Of a stretch of DNA of 64,000 bases, positions 1-11,030 are shown piece by piece. A model generated the notes under the pieces. That model saw only the letters and a program-made list of their open reading frames with translations. It had not been told where the DNA came from and searched no databases. Within the stretch, counting starts at the first letter, position 1. Each line of letters begins with the position of its first letter. The stretch comes from Tetracentron sinense (lineage: Eukaryota; Streptophyta; Magnoliopsida; Trochodendrales; Trochodendraceae): assembly GCA_015143295.1 (NCBI GenBank), contig CM026559.1, positions 18,304,826-18,368,825 of the forward strand, given 5' to 3'. The position numbers and the translations under genes are program-made.

Positions 1-1107
1 TCACTTTTTCTCGTACAAAATGATAATCGACTTCGATATGTTTTGTACGTGCGTGAAATACCGGATTAGATGCCATTTTGACGGCCCCTTGATTATCACA
101 CCATAAAATAGGAGGTCGATGAAGATAAATGGAGAGATCTCGAAGGAGTGTGCGAATCCAAGCAAGTTCAGCCGCCATATGGGCCAGTGATCGGTATTTT
201 GATTCGGTGCTTGATCTTGACACCGTGGGCTGTTTCTTAGCACTCCAAGAAATCAGATTGCCACAAAAGTAAGCACCATAACCGCTTGTAGAGTGACGAT
301 TGTCAGGACTTCCGGCTCAATCGGCGTCGGAGTAGGCAATGAGTTTGAAGACCATAATCGGTTGTGCCTTTCAAGTACCTTAATATTCGTTTCACAGCTT
401 TCCAATGATCAATTGTCGGAGAATGCATGAACTGACATACTTGATTCACGGCAAATGCGATATCAGGTTGCGTCATGGTGAGGTATTGGAGAGTGCCAAT
501 GATATTACGGTAAGTAGACGGATCATCAAATGGTTCACCTTCAAATGAGAGTTGACAAGTGATGGTAATGGTTTCGCCCCTTCTATATGAGCGCGCCTTA
601 GCAGATCAATAGTGTACTTTGTTTGGTAGAGATGGAGATCATTGGATGAACGAATGGCTTCAATACCAAAAAAATAACTGAGTGGGCCCAAATCTTTCAT
701 TGCAAATACACGGTTGAGATCGCACATTAGTTGTTGTAGAGAGCCCTCATATTTACTTGTAACAATGAGATCATCAACATATATGAGAATGAGAATGACT
801 GTCTTTGGTGTGGCATAGATGAATAACGAGAAATCTGCATTAGAGCTTACAAAGCCAAGGCCCACTAGATAATCAGTAAGATGAGTATACCAGGCCCGCG
901 GGCTTTGTTTGAGGCCATATATGGAGCGATGTAATTTACAAACATATTGAGGATGTTCGGGGTTGGAAAATCCCTATGGTTGGGCCATGAAAACAACCTC
1001 ATTAAGAAGCCCGTGTAAGAAAACATTCTAAACTTCCATCTACCTAATGGGCCACTTGTAGTGAAGAGCAATAGCAAGAATGGAACGTACAGTAGTTGGT
1101 TTGACGA
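1..1107 (-). pseudogene. copia pol fragment: second half of reverse transcriptase and RNase H
   Basis: Minus-strand translation shows the copia RT core. The catalytic YVDDLIVT motif lies near 760-790 and is followed by the characteristic MKDLGPLSYFFGIE segment. Further left, in another frame, is RNase H with the WCDNQGAVKMASNPVFHART-type motif near 30-115. The stretch just below 1107 continues directly from the RT segment that ends at 13246, so this is one gene split by element A. Reading needs several frame changes and there are in-frame stops (for example near 1020 and 970). RNase H continues past base 1. Family assignment is secure; no activity is expected. Confidence 0.9.
1103..1107. repeat. 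Target-site duplication GACGA (left copy; right copy 13241-13245)
   Basis: GACGA directly precedes the TGTCATGACC terminus at 1108 and directly follows the GGGTTCTACA terminus at 13240. It lies inside the copia RT codons, which join in frame when one copy and the insert are removed. Confidence 0.95.
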
Positions 1108-1404
1108 TGTCATGACCCAAAACCCACCTAGGAGTTAGAGTGAATCTTGGACGACTTCTCATGACTTACATGACTTGCTTGACAAACCAACCTGCAAGAG
1201 ACCAGGAGCATATACAAAGAGGACATAATAACGGAAGCATAAACGTAACACAGCACAGCGGAAGACTAACCAAATCTCTAAGTATATATATTTATGCATG
1301 ATCCAAGTTGTACAAAAGGATATCACAAAAGGAGCGGACAGGCCCGCCAAAATACATGGACATACTCTCTCAAGCTCACCCACGGATCACTCAGAAACTA
1401 CCAC

Positions 1405-1524
1405 CTAGTAGTACTCATCTACCTGAGGCTCCTCCGTAGGTTCCTCAACATACTCCTCTTCTACCCAAGGGACAAGAACACAGATATCAAAAGGAGCAGC
1501 CACTCCACTATCACCTGCCGACAT
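1405..1524 (-). CDS. Conserved LTR micro-ORF, copy A-left (39 aa)
   Basis: An ATG-initiated frame starts MSAGDSG, continues through APFDIC and the core PWVEEEY, and ends VDEYY. It is strongly acidic, has no signal peptide or transmembrane segment, and resembles no protein I know. The same frame is kept in eight other LTR copies in this window from five families, with most changes at third codon positions. It lies just downstream of a twin-hairpin motif and an acceptor-like GCAG|GT. In transcripts from the 5' LTR it would sit in the leader upstream of gag. Coding status is inferred from conservation only. Confidence 0.5.
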   Translation of the reverse strand: MSAGDSGVAAPFDICVLVPWVEEEYVEEPTEEPQVDEYY

Positions 1525-2867
1525 GAGAAGTACGACTGAGCATGAAATACTCAGCGGGTAACAAATGCTAACCAACAGTCATAGTATAACAACAATGATA
1601 TATATATAGAGCAGGAAGCAATTCATATAATAACAGGAAGGTAAAACAGTTTATATTCATGCTTGCATCACATAAAAGCCGATAAAACTCTTGAAATCAT
1701 CGTGTGCTTGTCTTGACTCAAATACCCTTTTCATGCTTGAAAAACTTGTCATGTCTATCTTGCTTGATCTTGTCGAGCGTGCCATGTCATGCGTGTCATG
1801 CATGCTTGCTTGGAATTTAACATGCTCATGTAACTTGTGAGATGCACTTGGGAGGGAAGGGAGGCCCTTCTTTCATAATATGCACTTGAGAGGGAAGGGA
1901 GACCCTTCTTTCAATGATATGTACTTGTGAGTGAGGGGAGACCCCTCATGGAAGGGAGGGAAGTGTAAACTCCCTCCTATGCAATGCTTGTTCTTGTCCT
2001 CTTGGCAAAAGCGTGGTAAAACATATTGTAAGATATGTCCCACCTCTAAACCTTATTCTTGAAAACCCCGGTAAATCAAGTCATGCATGTCGTGCCCATG
2101 GAATCGTGCACATGCTTTCATTTGGAATTAAATATGACATTTGGGATTTCAACAATACATAGAATATCATAATTTGAAACAAGTAAGTGTTCATGCCATT
2201 TAGCGCAAGCAATTAATCACACTATCATAAACCCTAGCAATTTCATATGCTTTTAAACATGCATTTCTTGATTTACAACTCATTTTCTTCACCTTGGCAT
2301 TTCATCAAGCAAGTGGTATGTACATTATTTGTTAAAGCCTACATCATGCTTTTCTCGGTGGTTTTATATTCACAACATACATCTGTGTTTATTATTGGTA
2401 CAATACCCTTCCCCATTTCATTCATCAAAATACATACACACGGCATCCATCGCCCATCCTCCTCCATTCATTCATCCCATAGCATTTATATGATTAGGTA
2501 GTAGAGAAAGATCATAAGAATGAAGAAAAGAAGTAAGAATGTGGACTAGGAGGGTAGCATAAGGTATCGACCTTGAATAGAGGAAGAAAGCCCCTTGCAA
2601 GAGTCAAGGTTGAACACTGCCCTAGCTTTGGAGAACGTGCTCCTTGTTTGCTTGAGCCGTGAACTTGAAGAAATTCGAGCTAATAATGAACTAGGGTCTT
2701 CAAACCCTTTGATTCCTTCCCAAATGCAAACCTAGGTTTGGAATCCCCTTTCTCCTCTCTCCTATCTCTCAAATACTCTAAGTGTGTTGAGTGAGGCCCT
2801 CAAGGCTCGGGCAAGCCTTAATAGGCAAGGGTAGATGAAAAAGCCCTTACTGAAATTTCTGCAAAAC

Positions 2868-3068
2868 TCGATACACCGATCGATTGGTGGTTAATACTGA
2901 GCGATCAGTCGCCTACCGAGTGACCGATGTTTTGACCGATTGACCGGACAAAAACAAGCTCTCTGAAAATTTTCCCATACAAAAAAGTGCACCAGTCAAT
3001 AGCTACCGATCGATTGGTTGTGGACCGTTCGATCGCTACATGGACCAAGCGATCGGTGCTCTGCAAAT
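2868..3068. promoter_or_regulatory. Cluster of ACCGATCG-type palindromes upstream of the LTR TATA
   Basis: Several imperfect 14-bp palindromes of the form ACCGATCGNTCGGT, decayed here (ACCGATCGATTGGT, GAGCGATCAGT, AAGCGATCGGT), flank a conserved spacer with CATACAAAAAAGT. Equivalent clusters occur at the same place in the other A, B and E LTRs. Confidence 0.6.
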
Positions 3069-3321
3069 TTCTATACTGAGTCTATTTTTCACCCATTCCT
3101 ACTACTTGGACTTATCCTACTTCCCTTTTGACCTTTTCTAAACATGCCTGGGAACTCTTTAAGTCTTATAGACATTAATAAATAATTTATTTAATTAGTT
3201 ATAACATTCTTGCAACAATTCTCAAAGTTTCCCATTTCTCATTTTATGAAATTGGGGATTACAAGGCATCATTCCTTGACACACATCCCAAGGCACATAC
3301 AAAAATTTCCGGGGTTCTACA

Positions 3322-3345
3322 TCCTCCCCCCCTTATAAAAATTTC
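3322..3345 (-). promoter_or_regulatory. Polypurine tract of element A
   Basis: The minus strand reads AAGGGGGGGAGGA immediately before the LTR start TGTAGAACCCC, preceded by GGAGGATGAAATTTTTAT. This is the plus-strand primer site expected next to a 3' LTR. Confidence 0.85.
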
Positions 3346-3372
3346 ATCCTCCAAATTTGGTCGATACTAGTA

Positions 3373-4689
3373 TTACAAAACCAAAACAAAATTACATGGT
3401 ATACACAAAAATCTATTCGAACAACTCGGGGTACTTTGCTTTGACTTCGGCCTCTCACTCCCACGTAGCCTCTTCTCGAGCATGATGTTGCCACTGTACG
3501 AGAACCAATGGGATAGACTTGTTGCGAAGGACTTGATCTCTCTAATCCAAGATATGAACCCCCTTTTCAACCAATGTGAGATCTTCTCGGATTTCCAACG
3601 GTTCCAACTCTAGGACATGCGAAGGGTCCGCAATGTACTTCCGAAGCATAGACACATGGAAAATGTTGTGAACAGCGGCCATGTGAGGTGGAAGAGCTAC
3701 CCGGTAAGCAACTTCACCAACTCTCGTGATAATCTCAAACGGCCCAACATACCGAGGACTAAGCTTGCCTCGCTTGCCAAATCTCATAATCCCCTTGCTA
3801 GGAGACACCTTCACAAAAACTTGATCCCTAACCTGGAATTCCAAGTCCCTACGGCGAGTGTCAGTATAGCTCTTTTGACAATCTTGAGCGGCTTTCAACC
3901 GATCCCAGATGATCTTAACCTTGTTCACAGTTTGCTCGATCAACTCCAGACCTAATACTTTTCTCTTTCTTACCTCATCCCAATAGAGAGGAGACCTACA
4001 GCTTCGCCCATACAAGGCCTCAAATGGTACCATTTGGATGCTCGCCTAATAGCTATTATTATAGGCGAATTCAATCAAAGGTAAGTGCTCTTCCCAACTA
4101 CCCTTGAAATCTATCATACAAGCTCGAAGCATGCTCGAAGCATGTCTTTGATGATTTGGTTTACTCACTCACTTTGTCCATCTGTCTATGGATGAAAAGC
4201 GGTGCTGAAATCAAGTCGAGAACCCATGGCATCCTAAAAACTCTTCTAGAACCTGGAAATGAATATTGGATCCCGATCCGACACAATACTGATTGGCACC
4301 CCGTGCAACCGAACAATTTCTTTGATGTACAGAGTGGCCAATTGACTGTAATTGAATGTAGTCTGGTAGGGTAAGAAATGTGTGGACTTTGTTAGACGGT
4401 CCATTACTACCCATATTGCATCTGAGTTCCTTGCTGTCTTTGGCAAACCAACAATGAAGTCCATGGAGATGTGCTCCCATTTTCACTCTAGAATAGGGAG
4501 AGACTGTAATAGACCCACCGGTCTCAAGTACTCTGCCTTCACCTCTTGGTACACCAAACATCATGCCACGTAGTCTGCAACATCCCTCTTCATATTTCAC
4601 CACCAAAAATGCCCCTTGAGGTTTCGGTACATCTTTGTACCCCCAGGATGCACTGTATACTTCGAACGGTGGGCTTCATCCATGATCTC
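3373..4689 (-). pseudogene. Element A integrase with C-terminal chromodomain-like tail
   Basis: Order on the minus strand: zinc-binding region (YTVHPGGTKMYRNL, near 4680-4560), catalytic core with MDFIVGLPK (first Asp) and SDRDP (second Asp) near 4464-4255, then MVPFEALYGRSCRSPLYWDE at 4033 and the GKRGKLSPRYVGPFEI segment. The C-terminus (3540-3420) carries IPLVLVQWQHHAREEATWE…KYPELF, the chromodomain-like ending of Tekay chromoviruses, thought to steer integration to heterochromatin. Stops and frame changes split it into at least four pieces, including a stop just before RDQVL and one in TWE*EAEV. It is non-functional. Confidence 0.88.
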
Positions 4690-5400
4690 TCATCGAAGAT
4701 CCACATTGGCCGGAACACACAATCTTCCCCTGAATGTGATAGCACCTCGGCTAGTGAGAGAGAAGTCCTCACTACCCTTGGAAACTTCCTTATCATGAAA
4801 AGCTAACAAGTCAGTATCCGTGGCTTGATACTCTTGGATTAAATCTATAATGTACGACTGGACCGTGACATTTTCCAAAACAGGACTGCGGACAGAATTA
4901 TTCACACTGATGCCCAGATTTGCCAAATCTTCCAATAGCCTCCATTCTTGAACCAACATGTGTGACAATAACCCCGAAGGTTTTCTACTCAAAGCGTCAG
5001 CCACCACATTTGGTTTGCTCGGGTGGTATTGGATGGTGCATTCGTAGTCTTTTAAAAATTCCATCCAACGCCGTTGGCGTAAATTTAGTTCCTTTTGGGA
5101 AAGGAGATACTTAAGGCTCTTGTGATCCTTGAATACATAGAAGTCTTCCCTGTAAAGGTAATGTCGTCAAATCTTGAGTGTAAACATGACTACAGCAAGC
5201 TCCAAGTCGTGCATGGGGTAGTTCTTTTCATGCTCCTTCAATTGCCTTGATGCATAGGCAATGACCTTCTTGTGTTGCATGAGAACACACCCAGGCCCAA
5301 CGTGCGAGGCATCACTATACACCTCATAACCACCACGTCTGGATGGCATAGTAAGGACGGGAGCCATGGTAAGCCCCTTCTTCAGTTCCGTGAAACTGAT
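4690..5400 (-). pseudogene. Element A RNase H domain
   Basis: The minus strand shows the gypsy RNase H fold. [16 protein letters not shown] (5310-5260 region) carries the first catalytic Asp, followed by [16 protein letters not shown] with the conserved Glu and [14 protein letters not shown]. The next piece (5064-4690) has [17 protein letters not shown], the canonical connection to integrase with the last Asp. At least one stop and one frame change separate the pieces (near 5165). RNase H would degrade the RNA of the RNA-DNA hybrid during reverse transcription. The residues are mostly present but the frame is not. Confidence 0.87.
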
Positions 5401-6104
5401 CTCGCACTTGTCACTCTATATGAACTTTGCATTTTTCCTTGTCAGATAAGTGAGCGGTGCTGCAAAGCTGGAGAACCTCTCTACGAATCTCCTATAATAG
5501 CCTGCTAACCCAAGGAAGCTGCGTATCTCTGTGACACTCCTGGGCCTCGCCCAACTCATGACTGCCTCTATCTTCTTCGGATCTACCGAGATACCTTCCG
5601 CGGAAACAACGTGGCCTAGGAATGCCATCTCCTCCAACCAAAACTCACACTTGCTTAATTTGGCATATAATTTGTGCTCTCTCAGCATTTCCAAAGCAAA
5701 GCGAAGGTCTCGCACGTGATCTTCCCATGCATGGGAATATATCAGTATGTCATCAACAAATACGATCACGCATCGATCCAGATATGGCCGGAACACCCGG
5801 TTCATCAGATCCATGAAAGCTGTCGGCGCATTCGTGAGACCAAAAGGCATCACCAAGAACTTTAATGCCCATACCGAGTCCTGAAAGCAGTTTTAGGAAC
5901 ATCTTCTGCCTTGATCTTCAACTGGTGATAGCCCAATAGAAGATCAATCTTAGAGAAAAATCTCACTCCCTTTAACTGATCGAACAAGTCATCAATCCTA
6001 GGCAATGGATACCTATTCTTTATAGTGACCTTGTTCAACTGTCGATAATCGATGCACATCCGCATCGAGACATCCTTCTTCTTGACAAATAAAACTGGGG
6101 CACC
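5401..6104 (-). pseudogene. Element A reverse transcriptase
   Basis: The minus strand has [20 protein letters not shown] and [10 protein letters not shown] near 6065-5960, FSKIDL…GYHQLKI, then after a one-base frame break near 5860, [20 protein letters not shown] and the catalytic FVDDILIYS (near 5765-5740). [17 protein letters not shown] and the connection [12 protein letters not shown] follow. The catalytic Asp pair is intact. A change in the KIDLRSGYHQ segment (R to L) and the frameshift make it a pseudogene. The sequence is close to element B's RT but clearly a separate family member. Confidence 0.9.
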
Positions 6105-6749
6105 TCACGGTGAGACACTTGGTCGAATGAAACCAAGGCCTTGCAATTCCTCAAACTGAGTCTTCAACTCCTTGAGTTCAATTGGGGCCATTTTATACGG
6201 AGCTTGGAAGATAGGAGCTGTGCCTAGTGCAAGCTCGATCACAAACTCAATCTCCATGTCTGGAGGTAACCCTGGCAACTCCTCTGGAAATACATCCAGG
6301 AATTCACTCATGACCGGAATAGTTGAAGAGTCCTTTGCCTCGGGGTTTGATAGGCTCAATGCTGCAAAACGGGCAATATCTCTACTTCTTAACCCCCAAA
6401 AATGAAATGGCTTCCTTTCTACTAGCTTGAAGAGTACCATCTTTTCAAAGCAAGCCACATGCCCGTGATGAGTTGCTAACCAATCCATCCCCAAGATAAT
6501 GTCAAAGTCCTGAAATCCAAGGACGATAAGATCGGCTGCCAGTTCATGGCTTCCAACTTGGACTTGTACTGCCTCTGAAAATGCTATCCGCCACCACTGT
6601 TTTGCCGAGAGGAGTAGAAATGAATAACTCTAGTTCTAGCTGACTAGGCTCTATAGAAAAGCCTTGTGAAAAACTCGGCGAGACAAAGGAGTGAGTAAAC
6701 CTGGTGTTGATCAATACTCTAATGAAACATTCATTGACTAACAGGGTTC
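6105..6749 (-). pseudogene. Element A protease and protease-RT linker
   Basis: The first codons after the intron give TLLVNECFIRVLI, but the catalytic triplet expected as DTG reads NTR (near 6700), so the aspartic protease is dead. THSFVSPSF follows normally. After stops and a frame change near 6590-6500 the segment MGMDWLATHHGHVACFEK (from 6494) and the linker FLDVFPEELPGLPP lead into RT. The protease would cut the Gag-Pol polyprotein inside the virus-like particle. Family assignment rests on these motifs and on position between gag and RT. Confidence 0.87.
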
Positions 6750-6891
6750 CTGAAATTTTTAACTAGCTAAGTCAATCCATGCATCAACAACGTATACATA
6801 GATACCTAGATATATAACATGTCATATACGTACACAAGGAATAAGGCATAACATGACAATGGTGGACAATTGAACAACTTTAAACATGGAC
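6750..6891 (-). other. Candidate spliceosomal intron between gag and protease (element A, 142 bp)
   Basis: On the minus strand gag ends ASVDVVQ followed by G|GTCCATG, and TTTCAG|GA resumes with TLLVNEC. Removing the GT…AG segment restores a continuous VVQGTLLVNEC reading in phase 1. The segment is AT-rich. Read without splicing, Gag runs about 28 codons into it and stops at TAG. Element B has the same arrangement at the same codon (46077-46219, 143 bp). Confidence 0.7.
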
Positions 6892-8170
6892 CTTGCACTA
6901 CATCAACCGATGCAAGTGCATCACCCTCTGTCAAGGCAAAAACTCACCCCTGGTTCACCTGACGAGGCAGAGGTGTAGACCGGGCAGGCTGGGAGGATGC
7001 CTGGTATGATCCCACTGGGTGTGCTGGGGGCCTAATACGCTGAGACTGGCCTGGTAAATGCCGACTAGGGCAATCCATGATCACATGGCCCTGGCGATTG
7101 CAATGGAAACATCCACCCGATGCCCTTTGGAAATCTTCTACCGGGTGCCTTCGGTTGCAAGACGTGCAGACCTCATGTGTATAGGTAGGAGGGGCCGGAG
7201 GTGGAGCATACCTCGCCACCTGGGGTGCAACTGGACGTGGAGCTGGAAGAGCCTGAGGTCGCGGTGCCTGAGGCATGCACTACCGTAGAATTGGAGGCGC
7301 ATAAGATGGTCTCATAGGTGGTGCTGGTCATGCATACTGAGGTGGTGCTGGCCAAGTGTACTGGTAAGGGCCGGTCCTAGCCCGCCTCTCTGGAGGTGCT
7401 GAACTACTAAGTTGGCCTCTCGCCAAGTCTCTCTTCTTAGATACGGCCTCTAAATTGGCCTCGATCAACAAGGCCTTGTCCATTACTTCAGAATAAGTAG
7501 CGTGCCTGGAAGCCGATACCTTCTCCATAATAACGTCCTTGAGCCCTTGCTCAAATCTCCTCGCCTTCATCGCCTCAGTGGCAATCATATGTGTCACGAA
7601 GCGTGATAGCTTCGAGAACTTGGCCTCGTACTGAGCCACTGACATTGAATTTTGCTCAAGGTTGATGAATTCTCTCTCTTTCTTTTCCCATGCTCCAACC
7701 GGAAAGTATTTCTTATAAAAAGTATCCATGAACTCTTCCCAAGTCCAGGGTTGACCCTGCATGGTCAGATCCTGAGTCCTTAGGGAAAATAACCACCAGT
7801 GGTGTGCCTCACCCTCTAGCATGAAAATAACCCATGCTACTTTATCCTCCTCTATGGGTGAGAGGACCACAAATATCTTCTCCAACTGGAGAATCCATGC
7901 CTTTGCAGCAAGAGGGTCCACACTCCCATGGAATGATGGTGGCCTCAATCTCCGAAATGCCTCAACCCCAGCTGTACGATGTATTGGAGCTACCGGCGGT
8001 GGAGTAAGTGCGGCTGATGATGGTATAGTTTGCCAAGCCGCCAATATGGCGAGTGTCTCAGTAATAGAGCCTAAGACCTGAGAGAGGTCCGGTTACTCAT
8101 CCTCATCTCATGAAGAAGAGGAAGCTCTAGTGTGTGGCCCACGACCCCGTCTACCCCGCCTTATGACTAA
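6892..8170 (-). pseudogene. Element A gag (capsid and zinc knuckle)
   Basis: The N-terminal region (near 8168-8100) reads RRGRRGRGPHTR, with the probable start ATG decayed to ATA and two stops before the main open stretch at 8044-7328. That stretch carries the retrotransposon Gag core: GVEAFRRLRPPSFHGSVDP, AKAWILQLEKIF, FMLEGEAHHWW and FINLEQNSMSVAQYEAKF. After a frame change, 7276-6944 has a proline-rich linker and a CX2CX4HX4C zinc knuckle (CFHCNRQGHVIMDC). Gag would form the particle and bind RNA. It ends at the intron at 6892. Element B gag has the same architecture. Confidence 0.88.
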
Positions 8171-8503
8171 CGTCCTGAGAACAATAGCACCACATGAGTC
8201 AAACTCGAAACCACAATTTATCACAGTTCCATTTCACAACAATTCAAATTGTATTAGTTGTATAATACTAATATACATCGCATCACAACCACCGATGTAT
8301 TTATAATATTATACTTTGGTGTTCTAGCCTCCCTAAGACCCGTACTTGGTTAAAACAACCCTTTGGACCAAGACTAAAGCTTAGTCTTACACTTAGAACA
8401 TGAATCGCTTCCAACATACTTCCTTCCTAACTTGTTTACCGCCATATGCTCTTGTCAAGCTGTGGTACTAGATTCTAAGTGACCCTACAGATCTAAAGCC
8501 TAA

Positions 8504-8515
8504 GCTCCGATACCA
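8504..8515 (-). promoter_or_regulatory. Primer-binding site of element A
   Basis: The minus strand reads TGGTATCGGAGC three bases after the 5' LTR end (…CACAACA at 8520), one mismatch from the initiator-Met site TGGTATCAGAGC. The rest of 8171-8519 is untranslated leader with nothing else recognisable. Confidence 0.85.
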
Positions 8516-8796
8516 CTTCTGTTGTGATCCAAAATGTAGAGCCCCGGACCTTTTCACATTTAATGCATGACACTTTCGTTGCCATTTTGCCTTTAAAGAG
8601 GTATAATTAATAAATAAGGAAGAAATTAGAAATTCCTAAACGTCAGAAATGTCCCTTTTCGAAGTACGAACCCAACGCAAGTTGAATCGTCAAAATCGGA
8701 CGAACGAGTCAAAAGATATGGCCAAAACAGTCTAGACCTGAAGCCACTAAGGACATAGCTCGGAAGGCACTAAGGACGTAGCTCTAGCTCTGATAA

Positions 8797-8930
8797 CGTA
8801 TACGTTGTGCATCAGTTGTGCAACAGACAACGGGTACGTCGTGCAGCAGACAACGTGTACGTTGTACAGCAAACAACGTATACGTTGTACAGTTCACGAT
8901 GGGCACGTTGTACATAAGACAACGGACAAC
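8797..8930. promoter_or_regulatory. Palindromic AACGTATACGTT-type cluster in LTR H
   Basis: ACAACGTATACGTTGT-type palindromes recur about every 25-35 bp (AACGTGTACGTT, AACGTATACGTT, GGGCACGTTGTAC). The cluster occupies the place where A, B and E LTRs have ACCGATCGATCGGT palindromes. Confidence 0.55.
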
Positions 8931-9230
8931 GTGTTCGGCACTATTCACAGCAAAACGTGTTTGACACTATTCACAGCACAACGTGTTTGGCACTATTCAC
9001 AGCACAACGCGTTCGGCACTATTCACAGCACAACGCGTTCGGCACTATTCACAGCACAACGTGTTCGGCACTATTCACAGCACAACGCGTTTGGCACTAT
9101 TCACAGCACAACGTGTTCGGCACTATTCACAGCACAACGTGTTCGGCACTATTCATAGCACAACGCGTTTGGCACTATTCACAGCACAACGCGTTTGGCA
9201 CTATTCACAGCTCAACGTGTTCGGCACTCG
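8930..9230 (+). repeat. 26-bp tandem array in LTR H
   Basis: About 11 copies of a unit built around CACTATTCACAGCACAACG plus TGTTCGG or CGTTTGG, differing mainly at CG/TG positions as expected from cytosine deamination. It lies between the palindrome cluster and the leader. Confidence 0.9.
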
Positions 9231-10611
9231 TGTTTTTGCAGAAATTTCAGTAAGGGTATTATGGTCTTTTGGTCGGTTCACTCTTACCTTAAGAGTTTAA
9301 CCCGAGCCTTTAGGGCTCATTCTCAACACTTAGAGAGATTGGGAGATAAGAAGAGAGGAGAGGGCGATTCCTAAACCTAGGGTTTCTATTTGGAGAGAAA
9401 TCAAGGGGTTTGTGAACCCACACTCAACTCAAGCCCATTTTTCTTCAAGATCAAGGCACAAACTCGTGAGAAGCATCTCCTCAAGCTAGGGCAGCAGCTC
9501 ACGGTCGTTTTTGGAAGGGGATTTCTTCCTCACTTGATCAAGGTCGGTACTTCTTACTACCCTCCTAGTTATAGTTCCTCTTTTCCCTTTATTTCTTTTG
9601 ATTTTCTTTCATTTACACATGTGCTATGAGATGGATGGTTGTGAATGGTGAATGGAGATGGAATGGGCGATTGGATGCCAAGGGTTGTGTTGTGATGATT
9701 AAAATGGGGAGGGCATTGTATCCATAATAAACACACCTTTATGATGTGAGTAAACTCACCTAGAAAAGCATGATTTAGGTTTAAATGAATAATGAATAAT
9801 GAACACACCATGTTTGATGAAATGCCAAGGTGAATAAAATGAGTTGTAAATTAGGAAATGCATGCCTAATAAATTACGAATATTGCTAGGGCCTATGATA
9901 GTGTGTTTTCTTGCTTTCCCTAAATGATATGAATATTACATTGCTCAATCATTGATGTTATATGTGTTGTGAAATTACCCAAATGTCATATTTAAATTTA
10001 AATGCAAGTATGTACACGGTTCCCACGAGCACGGCATGCATGACATGATTTATCGAGGTTTTCAAGAACATGGTTAGAGGTGGGACATATCCTACGATAT
10101 GTTTTACCTCGCTTTTCACAAGAAAACAAGAACCAACATTCCACGAGGGGTCTCCCCTCACTCACAAGTGCATATCATGAAGAAGGGCCTCCCTTCCCTC
10201 GCAAGTACATACATATCATGAAGAAGGGTCTCCCTTCCCTCTCAAGGCATCTCTCAAGCGCATCTCACAAGTGTATCTCACAAGTTACATGATCACAAGC
10301 AAGCACGCATGACATGCATGACATGACACGTACGACACGCTCGACAAGATCAAGTAAGACAAACACGACAAGCTTTCAAGTACGAAAAGATATTTCAAGC
10401 CAAGTCAAGTGCACGATGTTTTCAAGAGGTTTTATCGGCTTTCTATGAAATACAAGCATGATTATAAATTGCTTTACTTCCTTGTATGATATGAATTGTT
10501 TCCGTCTAACATATATGAATTGCTCCTGATTTATGTATTGCCATTTTTATGCTATGACTATTGGTTAGTATTTGGTACCCGCTGAGTATTCCATGCTCAG
10601 CCGTACTTCTT

Positions 10612-10731
10612 ATGTCGGCAGGTCCTGAGGGAGCTGCTGCTCCATTTGATGTTTGTGCTCCTGGTCCATGGGTGGAAGAGGAGTACTTCGAGGAGCCTTT
10701 GGAGGAACCTCCCGTAGAGGGTTATCAGTAG
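10612..10731 (+). CDS. Conserved LTR micro-ORF, copy H (39 aa)
   Basis: The frame starts MSAGPEG, continues AAAPFDVC and PWVEEEYFEEP, and ends EGYQ. It is intact, with no internal stop. Upstream lie hairpin 1 (GCTGAG…CTCAGC, 10581-10601), hairpin 2 (GCCG…CGGC, 10600-10619) and the acceptor-like GCAG|GT (10618-10623). Compared with copy A-left, most differences are third-position or conservative. Function unknown. Confidence 0.52.
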   Translation: MSAGPEGAAAPFDVCAPGPWVEEEYFEEPLEEPPVEGYQ

Positions 10732-11030
10732 GTGGTGTTAGATTTTGAGTGGATTAGCTGTGGGTGAGCATGAGTGATTATATCCATGTATTTTGGCGGG
10801 CATGTCCGCACCTTCTTTGTTTTGATTTCCTTGTATTAAACTTGGACCATGTGTATATACTTAGAGGTTGTTAGACTTCCGCTGTGTTTTATAGTTATGT
10901 TTCCGCTGTCATCCTCTATTGTATATGCTCTATGGGTTTTTGCAGGTTGGTTTGTCAAGCAAGTCATGTGAACCATGATTAGTCGTCCAAAGTTCACTCT
11001 AACTCCTAGGGTGGGTTTTGGGTCGCGACA

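Larger units (their letters stand above)
1108..3321 (-). repeat. 3' LTR of element A (2214 bp)
   Basis: Read on the minus strand it runs TGTAGAACCCC…GGGTCATGACA. Order along it: a palindrome cluster (3068-2868), a degenerate TATA-like CCTATTAAGG (near 2825), a donor-like CAAG|GTCGATAC (2571), two hairpins, a GCAG|GT acceptor-like site (1515), the short conserved reading frame (1524-1405) and the LTR end. It pairs with the LTR at 11031-13240. Confidence 0.93.
8535..11030 (+). mobile_element. Solo LTR H (plus sense) inserted in the 5' LTR of element A
   Basis: It runs TGTAGAGCCCC…GGGTCGCGACA with no internal region or second LTR. It lies 15 bp inside A's 5' LTR, whose two parts rejoin to match the other A LTR. 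The flanks are CAAAA on the left and AAACC on the right. The expected CAAAA copy overlaps the terminal CA, so the duplication is imperfect, perhaps through loss of two bases. It is a relative of family A in opposite orientation, with its own repeat array (8930-9230), a leader with a donor-like AAG|GTCGGTAC (9543) and the micro-ORF. Confidence 0.85.

Noticed and set aside
8805..9300. Repeat-rich 98-117 codon frames in LTR H
   Set aside because: Same reason: a 26-bp array read in three frames. No conservation outside the array.
9390..9629. 79-codon frame at the start of the LTR H leader as exon 1 of the micro-ORF
   Set aside because: It is open up to the donor-like site, but joining there gives a different frame from the conserved PWVEEEY frame, and the equivalent region in B has a stop and no ATG.
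8535..11030. LTR H and LTR A-right as the two LTRs of one element
   Set aside because: They are in opposite orientation, and H interrupts the A LTR 15 bp from its end.
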